From contig NZ_QFNM01000009.1 in assembly GCF_003248455.1 (NCBI RefSeq), positions 10,812 to 74,811 on the forward strand: a stretch of 64,000 bases of DNA. Direction: 5' to 3'. Shown piece after piece: positions 46,800 to 56,032 of the stretch. Under the pieces are notes generated by a model. It was not told the DNA's origin. It saw nothing but the letters and a program-made list of their open reading frames with translations, and ran no database searches. Within the stretch, counting starts at the first letter, position 1, and every line of letters starts with the position of its first letter. This stretch comes from Brevundimonas sp. Its GTDB lineage: Bacteria > Pseudomonadota > Alphaproteobacteria > Caulobacterales > Caulobacteraceae. The position numbers and the translations under genes were made by a program.

Positions 46800-48518
46800 A
46801 TGGCGATGACCGTCGCGGACCTTCTGGCCCAGACCCTGGCCTCGGCTGGGGTGAAGCGGATTTGGGGCGTAACGGGCGACAGCCTGAACGGCCTGAACGA
46901 CAGTCTGCGCCGCTTCGACGACATCGAATGGATGCACGTGCGCCACGAGGAGACGGCCGCCTTCGCCGCCGGGGCGGAGGCCGCCGTCACAGGCGAACTG
47001 GCCGTCTGCGCCGGCAGTTGCGGACCTGGGAACCTGCACCTGATTAACGGCCTGTTCGACTGTCATCGCAACCGGGTCCCGGTCCTGGCCATCGCCGCCC
47101 ACATCCCCTCGTCCGAAATCGGCTTGGGTTATTTCCAGGAGACCCACCCGCAGGAGCTGTTCCGCGAATGCAGCGACTTCTGCGAACTGGTGTCCAATCC
47201 GGCCCAGATTCCCGGCGTCCTGGCCCGCGCCCTGAACACGGCGGTCGGCAAGGGCGGGGTGGCGGTGATCGTCCTGCCCGGCGACGTCGCCCTGGCCCGG
47301 GCGCCGGACGGCGCCTCGCCTGACTGGAGCGCGCCCGCGCGCGCCCGCATCAGCCCCGCCGCCGAGGACGTGACGCGCGCCGCACAGATGCTGAACGGCG
47401 CCGACAAGGTCGCGATCCTGGCCGGCAGCGGCTGCGCGGGCGCCCACGACCAGGTCCTGGCCCTGGCCGAGGCGCTCCAGGCCCCCGTCGTCCACGCCCT
47501 GCGCGGCAAGGAGCACGTCGAATGGGACAATCCCTACGACGTGGGCATGACCGGCCTGATCGGCTTCTCGTCCGGCTATCACGCCCTGATGAACTGCGAC
47601 GCCCTGGTCATGCTGGGGACCGATTTTCCCTATCGCAACTTCTACCCGTCGGACGCCAGGATCATCCAGATCGACCGCGACCCCTCCGCCCTGGGCAAGC
47701 GCGCCCATCTGGCGCAAGGGATCGTCGGCGACGTGGCGGAGGCCGTGCCCGCACTGATTGCGCATCTGAAGACGGATCGCTCCCCGCGCTTCCTTCAGGC
47801 CGCCCGCAAACACTATGCGGAGGCGCGCAAAGGGTTGGACGAACTGGCCCGCCCCGCGCCGGCGGACCGCCCCATCCATCCGCAATATCTGACCGCCGTG
47901 ATCGACCGACTGGCCGCTCAGGACGCCGTCTTCACCGCCGACGTCGGCACCCCGACCGTCTGGGCGGCGCGCTATCTGACCATGAACGGCCAGCGGCGGC
48001 TGCTGGGCTCTTTCAACCACGGCTCGATGGCCAATGCGATGTTGCAGGGCATCGGCGCCCAGGCCGCGGCCCCCGGCCGCCAGGTGATCTCCCTGTCCGG
48101 CGACGGGGGCTTCACCATGATGATGGGCGACTTCATCAGCCTGTCGCAACTGGGCCTGCCGCTGAAGGTCGTGGTCTACAACAATGGCTCGCTGGGCTTC
48201 GTGGCGATGGAGATGAAGGCCGCCGGCTTCCTGGACGTGGGGACCGAGCTGAAGAACCCGGACTTCGCCGCCATGGCGCGAGCGATGGGCGTCGCCGCCT
48301 TCCGCGTCGAGGCGTCGAATCAGGTCGAGGATGCGGTGGCCCAGGCCCTGGCCCATCCCGGCCCCGCCCTGGTGGATGTCGTCACCGCCGCCCAGGAGTT
48401 GGTCATCCCGCCCAAGATCAAGAAGGAACAGGCCAAGGGCTTCAGCCTGTTCATGCTGAAGGCCGTCATGAACGGCCGCGGCGACGAGGTTCTGGAATTG
48501 GCGCGCACCAATCTGTGA
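46800..48518 (+). CDS. poxB: Thiamine-diphosphate enzyme, pyruvate oxidase/dehydrogenase (PoxB-like)
   Basis: 572 residues, the length of PoxB. It uses thiamine diphosphate and FAD to decarboxylate pyruvate to acetate, passing electrons to quinone at the membrane. The catalytic glutamate lies in HVRHEETAAFAAGAEA (near residue 50). The cofactor motif SGDGGFTMMMGDFISL runs to the double Asn of VVYNNGS (near 437-470). The C-terminus ends with helical residues like PoxB's membrane-binding tail. It is divergent from the methyltransferase gene. Confidence 0.9.
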   Translation: MAMTVADLLAQTLASAGVKRIWGVTGDSLNGLNDSLRRFDDIEWMHVRHEETAAFAAGAEAAVTGELAVCAGSCGPGNLHLINGLFDCHRNRVPVLAIAAHIPSSEIGLGYFQETHPQELFRECSDFCELVSNPAQIPGVLARALNTAVGKGGVAVIVLPGDVALARAPDGASPDWSAPARARISPAAEDVTRAAQMLNGADKVAILAGSGCAGAHDQVLALAEALQAPVVHALRGKEHVEWDNPYDVGMTGLIGFSSGYHALMNCDALVMLGTDFPYRNFYPSDARIIQIDRDPSALGKRAHLAQGIVGDVAEAVPALIAHLKTDRSPRFLQAARKHYAEARKGLDELARPAPADRPIHPQYLTAVIDRLAAQDAVFTADVGTPTVWAARYLTMNGQRRLLGSFNHGSMANAMLQGIGAQAAAPGRQVISLSGDGGFTMMMGDFISLSQLGLPLKVVVYNNGSLGFVAMEMKAAGFLDVGTELKNPDFAAMARAMGVAAFRVEASNQVEDAVAQALAHPGPALVDVVTAAQELVIPPKIKKEQAKGFSLFMLKAVMNGRGDEVLELARTNL

Positions 48519-48595
48519 CGGCGCGACGGAAGGTGTCTGGACTTGAGGGGATGCGCGGGCGATGTCACCCTTTCGCAACGGCGGAAAGGGTGGCG

Positions 48596-50110
48596 ATGAG
48601 GTTGAGGAGGTTCGGACGGCGCAGGCTTGGCCTGTCGATCCTGACCGGCGCGTTCGCCCTGACGCCGACGACCCTGGCCTGGGCGCAGGAGCCGCCGGCG
48701 ACGAACGGCGTCGCCCTGTCGTTCGAGGCGGCCGCGGCCCGGCTGGACGGGGTGTCCAGCGTGCGCCGCGCGGCCGACGCCAATGTCGCGGCGGCCCAGG
48801 CCCAGGCCGGGGCGGTCGCCACCCTGAACCGCCCCACCGTGTCGCTGGACGCCCAGCTTTTGCGCTATCAGAAGACGTTCGACATCGACCTGTCCGACGC
48901 TCTGGGCCAAGCCCAGGATGTGGCGGGCCAGCTTCTGCCCGGCCTGATCGGCGATCTTCCCGGCGTGCCGGGCGACATCCTCCAGACCATCAACGACCGG
49001 CTGCAGCAGGCCCTGCCCGAGTTCTTCGCCAGCCTGCCGGGCAACGTGCGCCTGAGGACCGCCGACACCGTCTTCCGCCCCGTGGCGACGGCGGTGGCGC
49101 CGATCTACACCGGCGGGGCCATTCCGGCGCTGCGCGACGCGGCCGGGGCCAATGTGGAGATGGCCCGCGCCCGTCAGGCCGAGGCGGGGGATATCGAGAG
49201 CGTCAACCTGGTCCGCGCCTATTTCGGCCAGACCCTGACCCTGGAGGCCCTGACCATCGCGCGCGACACCCGCGATGGTTTCGACCTGCATCTGCGCAAC
49301 GCCCGGCTGATGGAGCGCGAAGGCGTGCTCAGCGCCGGCCAGCGGCTTCAGGTCCAGGTCGCCCGCGACGCCGCCCAGCGTCAGGTCGACCGCGCCGAAC
49401 TGGAGCACGATACGGCGGTCCAGAGCCTGGCCCGGCTGATGGAGGTGGAAGGCCAGGTGCGGCCCACCAGCCCGCTATTCGTCAACGCTCAACCCGTCGC
49501 CCCGGTCGACGACTTCATCGCGGCCGGGGCGGCCAACCATCCCCGGATCGCCCAGGCCCAGGCCGGGCGCGACCTAGCCGAGGCGGGCGTCGATCTGGCC
49601 CGATCGCGGTTCAAGCCTTCGGTCTTCGCCTTCGGGACCTATAATCTGAACCCGGACCACGCCCTGCCGACAGAACCGGACTGGGCCGTGGGCGTGGGCG
49701 CGCGCATCACCCTGTTGTCGTCGCTGGATCGGGGCCGGATGCTGGGCGCCGCCCAGGCCAGGGCCCAGGCCGCCGAACAGGTCGAGCGCGGGGCGCGCGG
49801 CGAGGTGCGCCTGCTGGTGATCCGCGCCTATAATCTGGTCGAACTGTCGCGCCGCCAGTTCCTGTCGCTGGACTCCAGCCTGGCCGCCGCCGAAGAGAAC
49901 CTGCGCATCCAGGACTTGTCCTTCCGCGAGGGCGAGGCCCCGGCCTCGGCCCTGATCGACGCGCGCAATCTGTTGGGGACGGCCCGGCTCCAACGCGCGG
50001 CCGCCGCCTATGAATACGAACTGGCCCTGGCCGCCCTGCTGGCCGCCAGCCGCCGCAGCGACCAGTTCGCCGACTATCTCAACCGCGCCGACCGGGTGAT
50101 CGCCCCATGA
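48596..50110 (+). CDS. TolC-family outer membrane efflux protein
   Basis: A 504-residue outer-membrane factor. It has a signal peptide (residues 1-30, ending LAWAQE) and two OEP domains with long alpha-helical coiled coils (for example LMEREGVLSAGQRLQVQVARDAAQRQVDRAELEH). An insertion around 90-160 is rich in GDLPGVPGD and LPEFFASLPG, longer than usual between strands. It provides the outer channel for the HlyD and permease genes that follow with 4-base overlaps. Confidence 0.9.
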   Translation: MRLRRFGRRRLGLSILTGAFALTPTTLAWAQEPPATNGVALSFEAAAARLDGVSSVRRAADANVAAAQAQAGAVATLNRPTVSLDAQLLRYQKTFDIDLSDALGQAQDVAGQLLPGLIGDLPGVPGDILQTINDRLQQALPEFFASLPGNVRLRTADTVFRPVATAVAPIYTGGAIPALRDAAGANVEMARARQAEAGDIESVNLVRAYFGQTLTLEALTIARDTRDGFDLHLRNARLMEREGVLSAGQRLQVQVARDAAQRQVDRAELEHDTAVQSLARLMEVEGQVRPTSPLFVNAQPVAPVDDFIAAGAANHPRIAQAQAGRDLAEAGVDLARSRFKPSVFAFGTYNLNPDHALPTEPDWAVGVGARITLLSSLDRGRMLGAAQARAQAAEQVERGARGEVRLLVIRAYNLVELSRRQFLSLDSSLAAAEENLRIQDLSFREGEAPASALIDARNLLGTARLQRAAAAYEYELALAALLAASRRSDQFADYLNRADRVIAP

Positions 50111-51144
50111 CCGACCCTGCCCCCGTCGACGCCCCGACCGCCCCGCGCCGGCGGCGCCGCGCGACGATAAGGACCGTGCTGATCGGCGCCGCCGTTCTGG
50201 CTGTCCTGATCTTCATCGGCGTGGGCCTTTATCTGGCCGCCCGCCCGGCCGCGCCCCAGGTCCAGGGCATGGTCGAGGCCGAAACCTTCACCGTGGCGAC
50301 CAAGGCCCCCGCCCGCGTGGAGCAGCTTCTGGCCTCGGCCGGCGACCGGGTCGCCAAGGGTCAGGCCCTGGCCATCCTGTCCAGCCCCGAGATCGAGGCC
50401 CGCGATCAGCAGGCCGTCGCCGCTCTGCAAGGCGCCGAGGCGGTGCAGCAGCTCAGCCGCCTGGGCGCGCGGGCCGAGGACGTGCGGTCGCTGGAGTCCA
50501 TCTGGCGCAGCAGCCAGGCCGCTTCGCGACTGGCGGCCCAGACCGCCCGGCGGGCCGAAAACCTTTTCGCCGAAGGGGTCATCTCGGCTCAGCGACGGGA
50601 CGAGGCGGTCGCCGCCCGCGCCGCCTCGGCCGCCCAATCCGAGGCGGCGCGCCAGCAGTATCTGAAGGCCGTCGCCGGAACCCGCGAACAGGACAAGGCC
50701 ATCGCCGACGCCCAGGTCGCCGCCGCCCGAGCCGGCGTCGGCGAAACCCAGTCGCTTCAGAGCGAGACCCGCCTGGTCGCCCCCGTGGCGGGAGAGATCG
50801 CCGAACGCTTCGCCAACCCCGGCGAACTGGTGTTGATCGGGGTGCCGGTCTTCACCGTGATCGACCTCGGCCGCGTCTGGGTCTCGTTCAACCTGAAGGA
50901 AAGCGACTTCGCCGGGCTGAAGATCGGCCAGACGGTGCGGGGCGACATCCCGGCCCTGAACCGCAAGGCCGCGCCCTTCCGCGTCACCTACATCAGCCCC
51001 CAGGGCGACTTCGCCACCTGGCGCGCCACCCGTCAGTCGCGCGGCTATGACGTGCGCAGCTTCGAGATTCACGCCGAACCCGTGACGCCGGTCCAGGGCC
51101 TGCGCCCGGGCATGAGCGTGCTGTTCGACTGGCCCGCCCGGTGA
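50107..51144 (+). CDS. HlyD-family periplasmic adaptor (membrane fusion protein)
   Basis: A 345-residue adaptor with one N-terminal transmembrane helix (TVLIGAAVLAVLIFIGVGLYLAA, residues 20-42). A biotinyl-lipoyl-like segment (AEVRVE/KAPARVEQLLASAGDRVAKGQALAIL), a coiled-coil hairpin and the second lipoyl half TRLVAPVAGEIAERFANPGELVLIG follow. A beta-barrel with VWVSFNLKESDF comes last. It bridges the inner-membrane permease to the TolC-like channel. Its ends overlap both neighbours. Confidence 0.9.
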   Translation: MTDPAPVDAPTAPRRRRRATIRTVLIGAAVLAVLIFIGVGLYLAARPAAPQVQGMVEAETFTVATKAPARVEQLLASAGDRVAKGQALAILSSPEIEARDQQAVAALQGAEAVQQLSRLGARAEDVRSLESIWRSSQAASRLAAQTARRAENLFAEGVISAQRRDEAVAARAASAAQSEAARQQYLKAVAGTREQDKAIADAQVAAARAGVGETQSLQSETRLVAPVAGEIAERFANPGELVLIGVPVFTVIDLGRVWVSFNLKESDFAGLKIGQTVRGDIPALNRKAAPFRVTYISPQGDFATWRATRQSRGYDVRSFEIHAEPVTPVQGLRPGMSVLFDWPAR

Positions 51145-53438
51145 CGAGCCCGGCCGGGCGGCGGTCGGGCGGCGTCTTCGCCCGCGCCCTGCGCGCCGAG
51201 ATCGCGCACCTGGCCCGCAGCCGCTGGGACCAAGTCCTGCTGGTCGTCATGCCCTTGGCGCTGCTGGGCGCGGTCGCGGCCATGCTGTTCCAAGGCGTGG
51301 TGCGCGACGCGCCGGTCGCGGTGGTGGACCAGGATCATTCCGCCTTCAGCCGCGCCGCCATCCGCAACATGCAGTCCAGTCCAGGCCTGCGCGTCGTGGC
51401 TCAGCCCCCCGATCTCCAGGCCGCCTGGCCCCTGATGCGCGCGGGCCGAATCTACAGCGTCGCCTATATTCCCAAGGGGATCGAGCGGAACGCCTTTCGT
51501 CAGTCCGACGCCCTGATCGTCTATTACAACGGCGCCTTCCAGACCGTCGGGGCGCTGGCGTCCACGGCCCAGACCCTCGCCCTGGCCGAGGCGGCCGCGC
51601 CGATGATCCTGGAACGGGCGCGCGCCGCCGGCCTACCCGCCGCCGAGGTGAAACCGCCGGCCGTGCAGGTCACGCTGCTGGGCAATCCCCAGCTCAGTTT
51701 CGAACTGTTCCTGGGCGGCCTGATCGCGCCGGGCGTGCTGCATCTGCTGATGGCCTGCGCAGCGGTGATGGGCGTGGGGCGCGAGTTGCGCGGCGGATCT
51801 CTGATGGCCTGGTCGGCGCGAATGGACGGCCGGCTGGCGGCCGCCCTGGCCGGCAAGCTGACGCCTTATGTCGTCGTCTTCACCCTGTGGGGCCTGGCCT
51901 GGATCGCCTGGCTGTGCGGCTGGCGCGGTTGGGGGGTCGAAGGCAGTCTTGCCATGCTGGCCGCCGGCCTGGTCGCGCTGATGGCCGTGACGGCGGCGCT
52001 GTCGGCCCTGCTGGTCGCCCTGACCGGCGACATGGACGTCGCTTTTTCGGCCACCGCCATCTACGCCGGGGCCGCCATCGCCTTTTCGAACGGCACCCTT
52101 CCCCTGAACCACGGTCCGGTCTTTTCACAGGTCTGGAGCGCCATCCTGCCCTTCACCCACTATCTGCGTCTGCAGAGCCAGCAGATGGTGCTGGGGTCCG
52201 ACCTGGCCGCCTCGCTGCCGTCCCTGCTGATCCTGGCGGGCGTCGCCCTGGCCGCCTTCGCCCTGGCCGTTCCCCTGGCGCACCGTCTGGCCCGCCGGGC
52301 GCCCAAGGCGGAAGATTTAAGCCTGGAACTGCCGCCCCGCAGCTTCGGCGGCGCCTTCCTGGGCGGCTTGGCAGGGATTTTCAAACATCGCCCCCTGTCC
52401 AGCACCCTGCTGCTGGCGGTCGTCGCCTACGCCTTCTACTATCCGCTGGCCTATGCCGGTCAGACGCCGGTCAAATTGCCGCTGGCTATCGTGGATCAGG
52501 ACGACTCCGCCCTTAGCCGCCGACTGGTGAGGGAGATCGCCGCCACCCAGGCCCTGGACCCCGTGGCCATCGTTCGATCCCCCGACGAGGCCGAGCGGAT
52601 GATGCGCAACGGTCGGGTCGACGCCGTCCTGAACATCCCGTCCCGCTTCGAGGCCAGCCTGGTCCACGGCGACCCCAAGGGCGTGGGCCTTTATCTGAAC
52701 GGCGCCTATCTGGTTCGCGTGACGGCGATGGGCAAGGCCCTGGCCGGCGCGGCGGCGGCGGCGGCCGAACACGCCCTGACCCCCGTATCGGAGGCCGCGC
52801 GCCTGGCCGAACGCGCCCCGTCCGTGGTGCAGCGCCCGCTCTACAACACCGCTGAAGGCTACGGGAGCTACGCCGTGCCGGCGGTCAGCGCCATCATCCT
52901 GCAACAGACCCTGCTGCTGGGCGCGGCCTTGTTCGCGGGCCTGCGGCGCGAGACCGGCGCACAGCCTCTGGCCTTGTGGGGCTTTCTGGGCCTGTGGGCG
53001 GCGCTGACCACGGTGGGCTGCCTGTCCAGCCTGTTCTATTTCGGCTTCGTCTTCTGGTTTCAGGACTACCCCCGGATGGGCGACCTGGCGGGAGTGCTGC
53101 TGGCCACGCCGATCTTCGCGGCGGGCGTATCGGCCCTGGGACTGGCCATCGGCAGCCTGTTCGACCGGCACGAGCGGGCCATGCAGATCCTGGTCGGGAC
53201 CTCGGTGCCGCTGTTCTTCCTGGGCGGCGCGGCCTGGCCCCTGTTCCTGATGCCCCAGCCCCTGGCCTGGCTGGCGCATCTATCGCCCTCGACCTCGGCC
53301 ATCCAGGCCTTCGTCAAGCTGAACGCCGCAGGCGCCCGCATCCCCGAGGTCGCCCCCGAACTGCTGACCCTGCTGCTGCTGGCGATCCTGTTCGGCGTCC
53401 TGGCGGGCTGGCGCCTGACCCGTCCGGCGCAGGCCTAG
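51141..53438 (+). CDS. Fused duplicated ABC-2-type permease
   Basis: A 765-residue permease made of two homologous halves of about 380 residues. Each half begins with a basic segment and a transmembrane helix, then a periplasmic domain (APVAVVDQDHSAFSRAAIRNM in the first, LPLAIVDQDDSALSRRLVREI in the second). Each ends in five or so helices with an FxLGG(L/A)xxP-type motif. ABC-2 permeases of the YbhS/YhhJ type normally pair with an ATPase; no ATP-binding cassette gene is in the operon or window near it. The GTG start overlaps the adaptor stop (GTGA). The stop is TAG. Confidence 0.85.
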   Translation: MTSPAGRRSGGVFARALRAEIAHLARSRWDQVLLVVMPLALLGAVAAMLFQGVVRDAPVAVVDQDHSAFSRAAIRNMQSSPGLRVVAQPPDLQAAWPLMRAGRIYSVAYIPKGIERNAFRQSDALIVYYNGAFQTVGALASTAQTLALAEAAAPMILERARAAGLPAAEVKPPAVQVTLLGNPQLSFELFLGGLIAPGVLHLLMACAAVMGVGRELRGGSLMAWSARMDGRLAAALAGKLTPYVVVFTLWGLAWIAWLCGWRGWGVEGSLAMLAAGLVALMAVTAALSALLVALTGDMDVAFSATAIYAGAAIAFSNGTLPLNHGPVFSQVWSAILPFTHYLRLQSQQMVLGSDLAASLPSLLILAGVALAAFALAVPLAHRLARRAPKAEDLSLELPPRSFGGAFLGGLAGIFKHRPLSSTLLLAVVAYAFYYPLAYAGQTPVKLPLAIVDQDDSALSRRLVREIAATQALDPVAIVRSPDEAERMMRNGRVDAVLNIPSRFEASLVHGDPKGVGLYLNGAYLVRVTAMGKALAGAAAAAAEHALTPVSEAARLAERAPSVVQRPLYNTAEGYGSYAVPAVSAIILQQTLLLGAALFAGLRRETGAQPLALWGFLGLWAALTTVGCLSSLFYFGFVFWFQDYPRMGDLAGVLLATPIFAAGVSALGLAIGSLFDRHERAMQILVGTSVPLFFLGGAAWPLFLMPQPLAWLAHLSPSTSAIQAFVKLNAAGARIPEVAPELLTLLLLAILFGVLAGWRLTRPAQA

Positions 53439-53528
53439 GCTTCGGCCGGGCCTGAGCGACGACCCCGACCTTCTCCCCCCGTCGGAAGTGTTCGTCGCCG
53501 ACCGCGGAGCGGTCGCGCTGAAATCCGC

Positions 53529-53585
53529 TGGTGCGGGCGGCCGGGATCGAACCGGCAAGGACTTTCGTCCGGCAGATTTTAAGTC
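53529..53585 (-). pseudogene. 3' half of tRNA-Leu(TAA): putative attachment site
   Basis: On the minus strand the sequence runs GACTTAAAATCTGCC (anticodon loop with TAA). A variable arm, the T-arm CCGGTTCGATCCCGG, the acceptor 3' strand CCGCCCGC and an encoded CCA (53529-53531) follow. The 5' half (acceptor GCGGGCG, D-arm, 5' anticodon strand) is missing; the sequence beyond 53585 does not match a tRNA. This is what remains when an element integrates into a tRNA gene and displaces the original 3' end, so it is read as an att site at the left edge of a genomic island. Confidence 0.78.
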
Positions 53586-53814
53586 ACACATGCCAGCATC
53601 AAATGTCTGATACTTAAAGTATTTATATCACAAGACCGGTTGACTGTGTAGCGATCTGTGCAAGTCAGGTGCGAGCGACCGGGTATCATGCTACGGCATC
53701 CGCCGTGCATGAGGCCCGCGCGGCCGCGCGGGATTGAGACACCTCAAAAGCTAAATTCGTCAGCGTCAGCTAAGCGCCAGAAGCGGTCATTAGATCAAAG
53801 CCTGAAAGCGGACT
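53586..53814. other. Gene-free island edge
   Basis: AT-richer than the chromosome to the left (for example ATACTTAAAGTATTTATATC at 53610-53629). It holds a perfect 18-bp palindrome, CCCGCGCGGCCGCGCGGG (53715-53732), and a GAAAGCGGACTT motif (53804-53815) at the LysR gene's 3' end. I see no credible gene. The 53439-53528 stretch on the other side of the tRNA fragment is also without a visible feature. Confidence 0.5.
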
Positions 53815-54711
53815 TCAATTCCCGCGATGCCGCAGGGCGTCGACGATGATCTGGAACGCCAGGAGGTTCTGCCGCCGGCTGGGGTAGTAGAGGAAGTAGC
53901 CGTCGAAGGGCGGCGACCAGTCGTCCAGAACCACCTCCAATTTATCTAAGGCGATCGACGCCTCCGCCATGCTGTCCGGCACATAGGCGATGCCGAAGCC
54001 GCTGATCGCCGCGTCGATCATGGCGTAGGAGTTGTTGAAGGTCAGTTGGCCGTCCACCCTGACCCTCAACTCCTTCCCGTCCTTCTCGAACTCCCAGGCA
54101 TAGAGGCCGCCGGCGCTTTCCTGGCGCATGTTGATGCATCGGTGGCGGACCAGGTCCTGCGGATGCTTGGGCCGCCCATGGCTAGCCAGGTATTCGGGCG
54201 AAGCCACCGCCACGAGGCGCCAGTCAGGTCCAATACGGACCGCGATCATGTCCTTCTCGACGCTTTCGCCGAGCCGGACGCCGGCGTCGTAACCCTCCTC
54301 GACAATGTTGCGGAAGCTGCTGTCCAGCAGCAGTTCGACGCTGATGTCCGGATAGGCCTGGAGCACGGGCTTCAGCTTGGGCCAGACTACGGTCTGCAGG
54401 GCATGGTCGGACAGGGTCAGCCGGATTGAGCCGGACGGTTTGTCGCGAAACGCCGTAAGCGCCGCGATCTCCTCCTCGATCTCGCTCATGCGCGGGGCGA
54501 CGGTCTGCAGCAGCCGCTCGCCCGCGACGGTCGTGGCGACGTTGCGTGTGGTCCGCGTCAGCAGACGAATGCCCATCCGGGCTTCAAGCTGCTTGATCGC
54601 ATGACTGAGCGTCGACTGCGCCACGCCGAGCCGCGCCGCCGCCTTGGTGAAGCTGCGCTCCTCGGCGACAGCCTGGAACCAGGTCAGTTGATTGAAGTCG
54701 GTCCGTTCCAC
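53815..54711 (-). CDS. LysR family transcriptional regulator of the island cassette
   Basis: A 298-residue LysR regulator. The N-terminal wHTH reads FNQLTWFQAVAEERSFTKAAARLGVAQSTLSHAIKQLEARMGIRLL. The effector domain has IRLTLSDHALQTVVWPKLKPVL and GYDAGVRLGESVEKDMIAV, as in regulators of the AaeR/YafC type. The GTG at 54711 with GGAGGAG upstream is the start. It is divergent from the MFS gene across a palindromic operator and most likely controls the five plus-strand genes that follow. Confidence 0.9.
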   Translation of the reverse strand: MERTDFNQLTWFQAVAEERSFTKAAARLGVAQSTLSHAIKQLEARMGIRLLTRTTRNVATTVAGERLLQTVAPRMSEIEEEIAALTAFRDKPSGSIRLTLSDHALQTVVWPKLKPVLQAYPDISVELLLDSSFRNIVEEGYDAGVRLGESVEKDMIAVRIGPDWRLVAVASPEYLASHGRPKHPQDLVRHRCINMRQESAGGLYAWEFEKDGKELRVRVDGQLTFNNSYAMIDAAISGFGIAYVPDSMAEASIALDKLEVVLDDWSPPFDGYFLYYPSRRQNLLAFQIIVDALRHRGN

Positions 54712-54756
54712 GGGCGGTCTCCTCCTCGGCGCTGCGTCAGACTATTCGTTCATATC

Positions 54757-54789
54757 GATTAGTTCATGCCGATTAGGACGACTAATCGC
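54757..54789. promoter_or_regulatory. LysR-type operator
   Basis: CGATTAG (54771-54777) and CTAATCG (54783-54789) form a perfect 7-bp inverted repeat with a 5-base spacer, containing the ATTAG-N5-CTAAT dyad usual for LysR proteins. A further direct copy CGATTAG lies at 54757-54763. It is between the divergent LysR and MFS genes. Confidence 0.7.
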
Positions 54790-54818
54790 TTTGTGCGTTC
54801 GCCGATAGAAGTTCGGCC

Positions 54819-56009
54819 ATGATCGAAGTCGCCCTCACTACCGATACGACCGTCAAGCCCGCCGCCGCCTGGGGCGCGGTCCTGTCTATGGCCCTGTGCG
54901 TGGCGATGCTGATCGCCTCGGAATTCATGCCAGTCAGCCTGCTGACGCCGATGGCCGAAGGCCTCGGCGCAACCCAGGGCCAGACCGGGCAGGCGATTTC
55001 GATCAGCGGCCTGTTCGCGGTCGCAGCCAGCCTGCTCATCACCACGGCGGCCGGACGGCTGAACCGCAAGTGGGTCCTAGTCGCCATGACCGCCCTGATG
55101 CTGGCGTCGCTGGTGCTGGTCGCGGCCGCGCCGAACTTTGCGGTGCTGATGATCGGCCGCGCCTTGCTGGGCATCTGCATCGGCGGCTTCTGGGCCCTGG
55201 CCACAGCCGTCATCATGCGCCTGGTTCCCAAAGACGACGTGCCGCGCGCCCTGGCCCTGATGTACGGCGGCCAAGCCATCGCTGCGGCTTTCGCCGCGCC
55301 GGTCGGCAGCTATCTCGGCGACCTGTTCGGGTGGCGCGAGGTGTTCTGGGCGCTGACGCCCATCGTCGCCGTCAACCTGATCTGGCACGTTGTGGCCCTA
55401 CCCTCCCTGCCTGCGGGCCAGCGGCAGGACTTCCGGGCCATGTTCAGCCTGCTGAAGCGGCCGTATTTCCTGATCGGCATCATCGCCTCGATGCTGTCCT
55501 GGGGTTCGGCTTTCACCATGTTCACCTATCTGCGCCCCTTCCTGGAGCGGGTGACGGGGGCGAACGTGACGGTGCTGTCGGTCCTGCTGCTGGTGCTGGG
55601 CTGCGCGGGCTTCGTCGGCACCTGGGCCTCCGGCCGTTTCCTGAAAGGCGATGTCGCCCGCCTTCTGCGGCTGCCAGCCCTGCTGATGGGCGGCTGCACG
55701 CTCGGACTTCTGTTCCTGGGCGGATCACCGTTCGCGGCCGGCGTGCTGCTGGCGCTGTGGGGCGCAAATAACACCGCCATGTCGGTGATCTGGATGACCT
55801 GGATGTCCCAGAACGCCGACGACGCGCCGGAAGCCGCAGGCAGCTTGATGGTCGCCGCCGTCCAGGCCTCGATCCTGCTCGGCGCTGTGGCGGGCGGCTG
55901 GCTGCTGGACGGCTTTTCGATCCGGGCGACCTTCATCGGCAGCGTGGTCCTGGCCGGGGCAGCGCTGGTCCTGATCGGCAACGGCCGCAGGCTGCTGAAA
56001 CCCCGATGA
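54819..56009 (+). CDS. MFS transporter (drug/sugar efflux type)
   Basis: A 396-residue, 12-helix major facilitator of the DHA1/arabinose-efflux group. Helix 1 has the LCVAMLIASEFMPVSLLTPMAEGLG motif, with a motif-A-like GRLNRKWVL between helices 2 and 3. GRALLGICIGGFWALATAV and GGQAIAAAFAAPVGSYLGDLFGWR (motif C) follow. It probably exports a small organic compound. It is the first gene of the cassette; its stop lies 23 bases before the hydrolase start. Confidence 0.9.
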   Translation: MIEVALTTDTTVKPAAAWGAVLSMALCVAMLIASEFMPVSLLTPMAEGLGATQGQTGQAISISGLFAVAASLLITTAAGRLNRKWVLVAMTALMLASLVLVAAAPNFAVLMIGRALLGICIGGFWALATAVIMRLVPKDDVPRALALMYGGQAIAAAFAAPVGSYLGDLFGWREVFWALTPIVAVNLIWHVVALPSLPAGQRQDFRAMFSLLKRPYFLIGIIASMLSWGSAFTMFTYLRPFLERVTGANVTVLSVLLLVLGCAGFVGTWASGRFLKGDVARLLRLPALLMGGCTLGLLFLGGSPFAAGVLLALWGANNTAMSVIWMTWMSQNADDAPEAAGSLMVAAVQASILLGAVAGGWLLDGFSIRATFIGSVVLAGAALVLIGNGRRLLKPR

Positions 56010-56032
56010 CCGACATGAACGAGGAGATAGCC

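Noticed and set aside
46653..48578. Upstream extension of the methyltransferase frame across poxB
   Set aside because: The extension is antisense to poxB; methyltransferase similarity begins at the ATG at 46652.
53529..53585. Intact tRNA gene
   Set aside because: The 5' acceptor strand, D-arm and 5' anticodon strand are absent from the adjoining sequence.
53715..53732. 18-bp GC palindrome as an operator or origin element
   Set aside because: Pure CG palindromes arise easily in this composition; no neighbouring start site or second copy supports a role.
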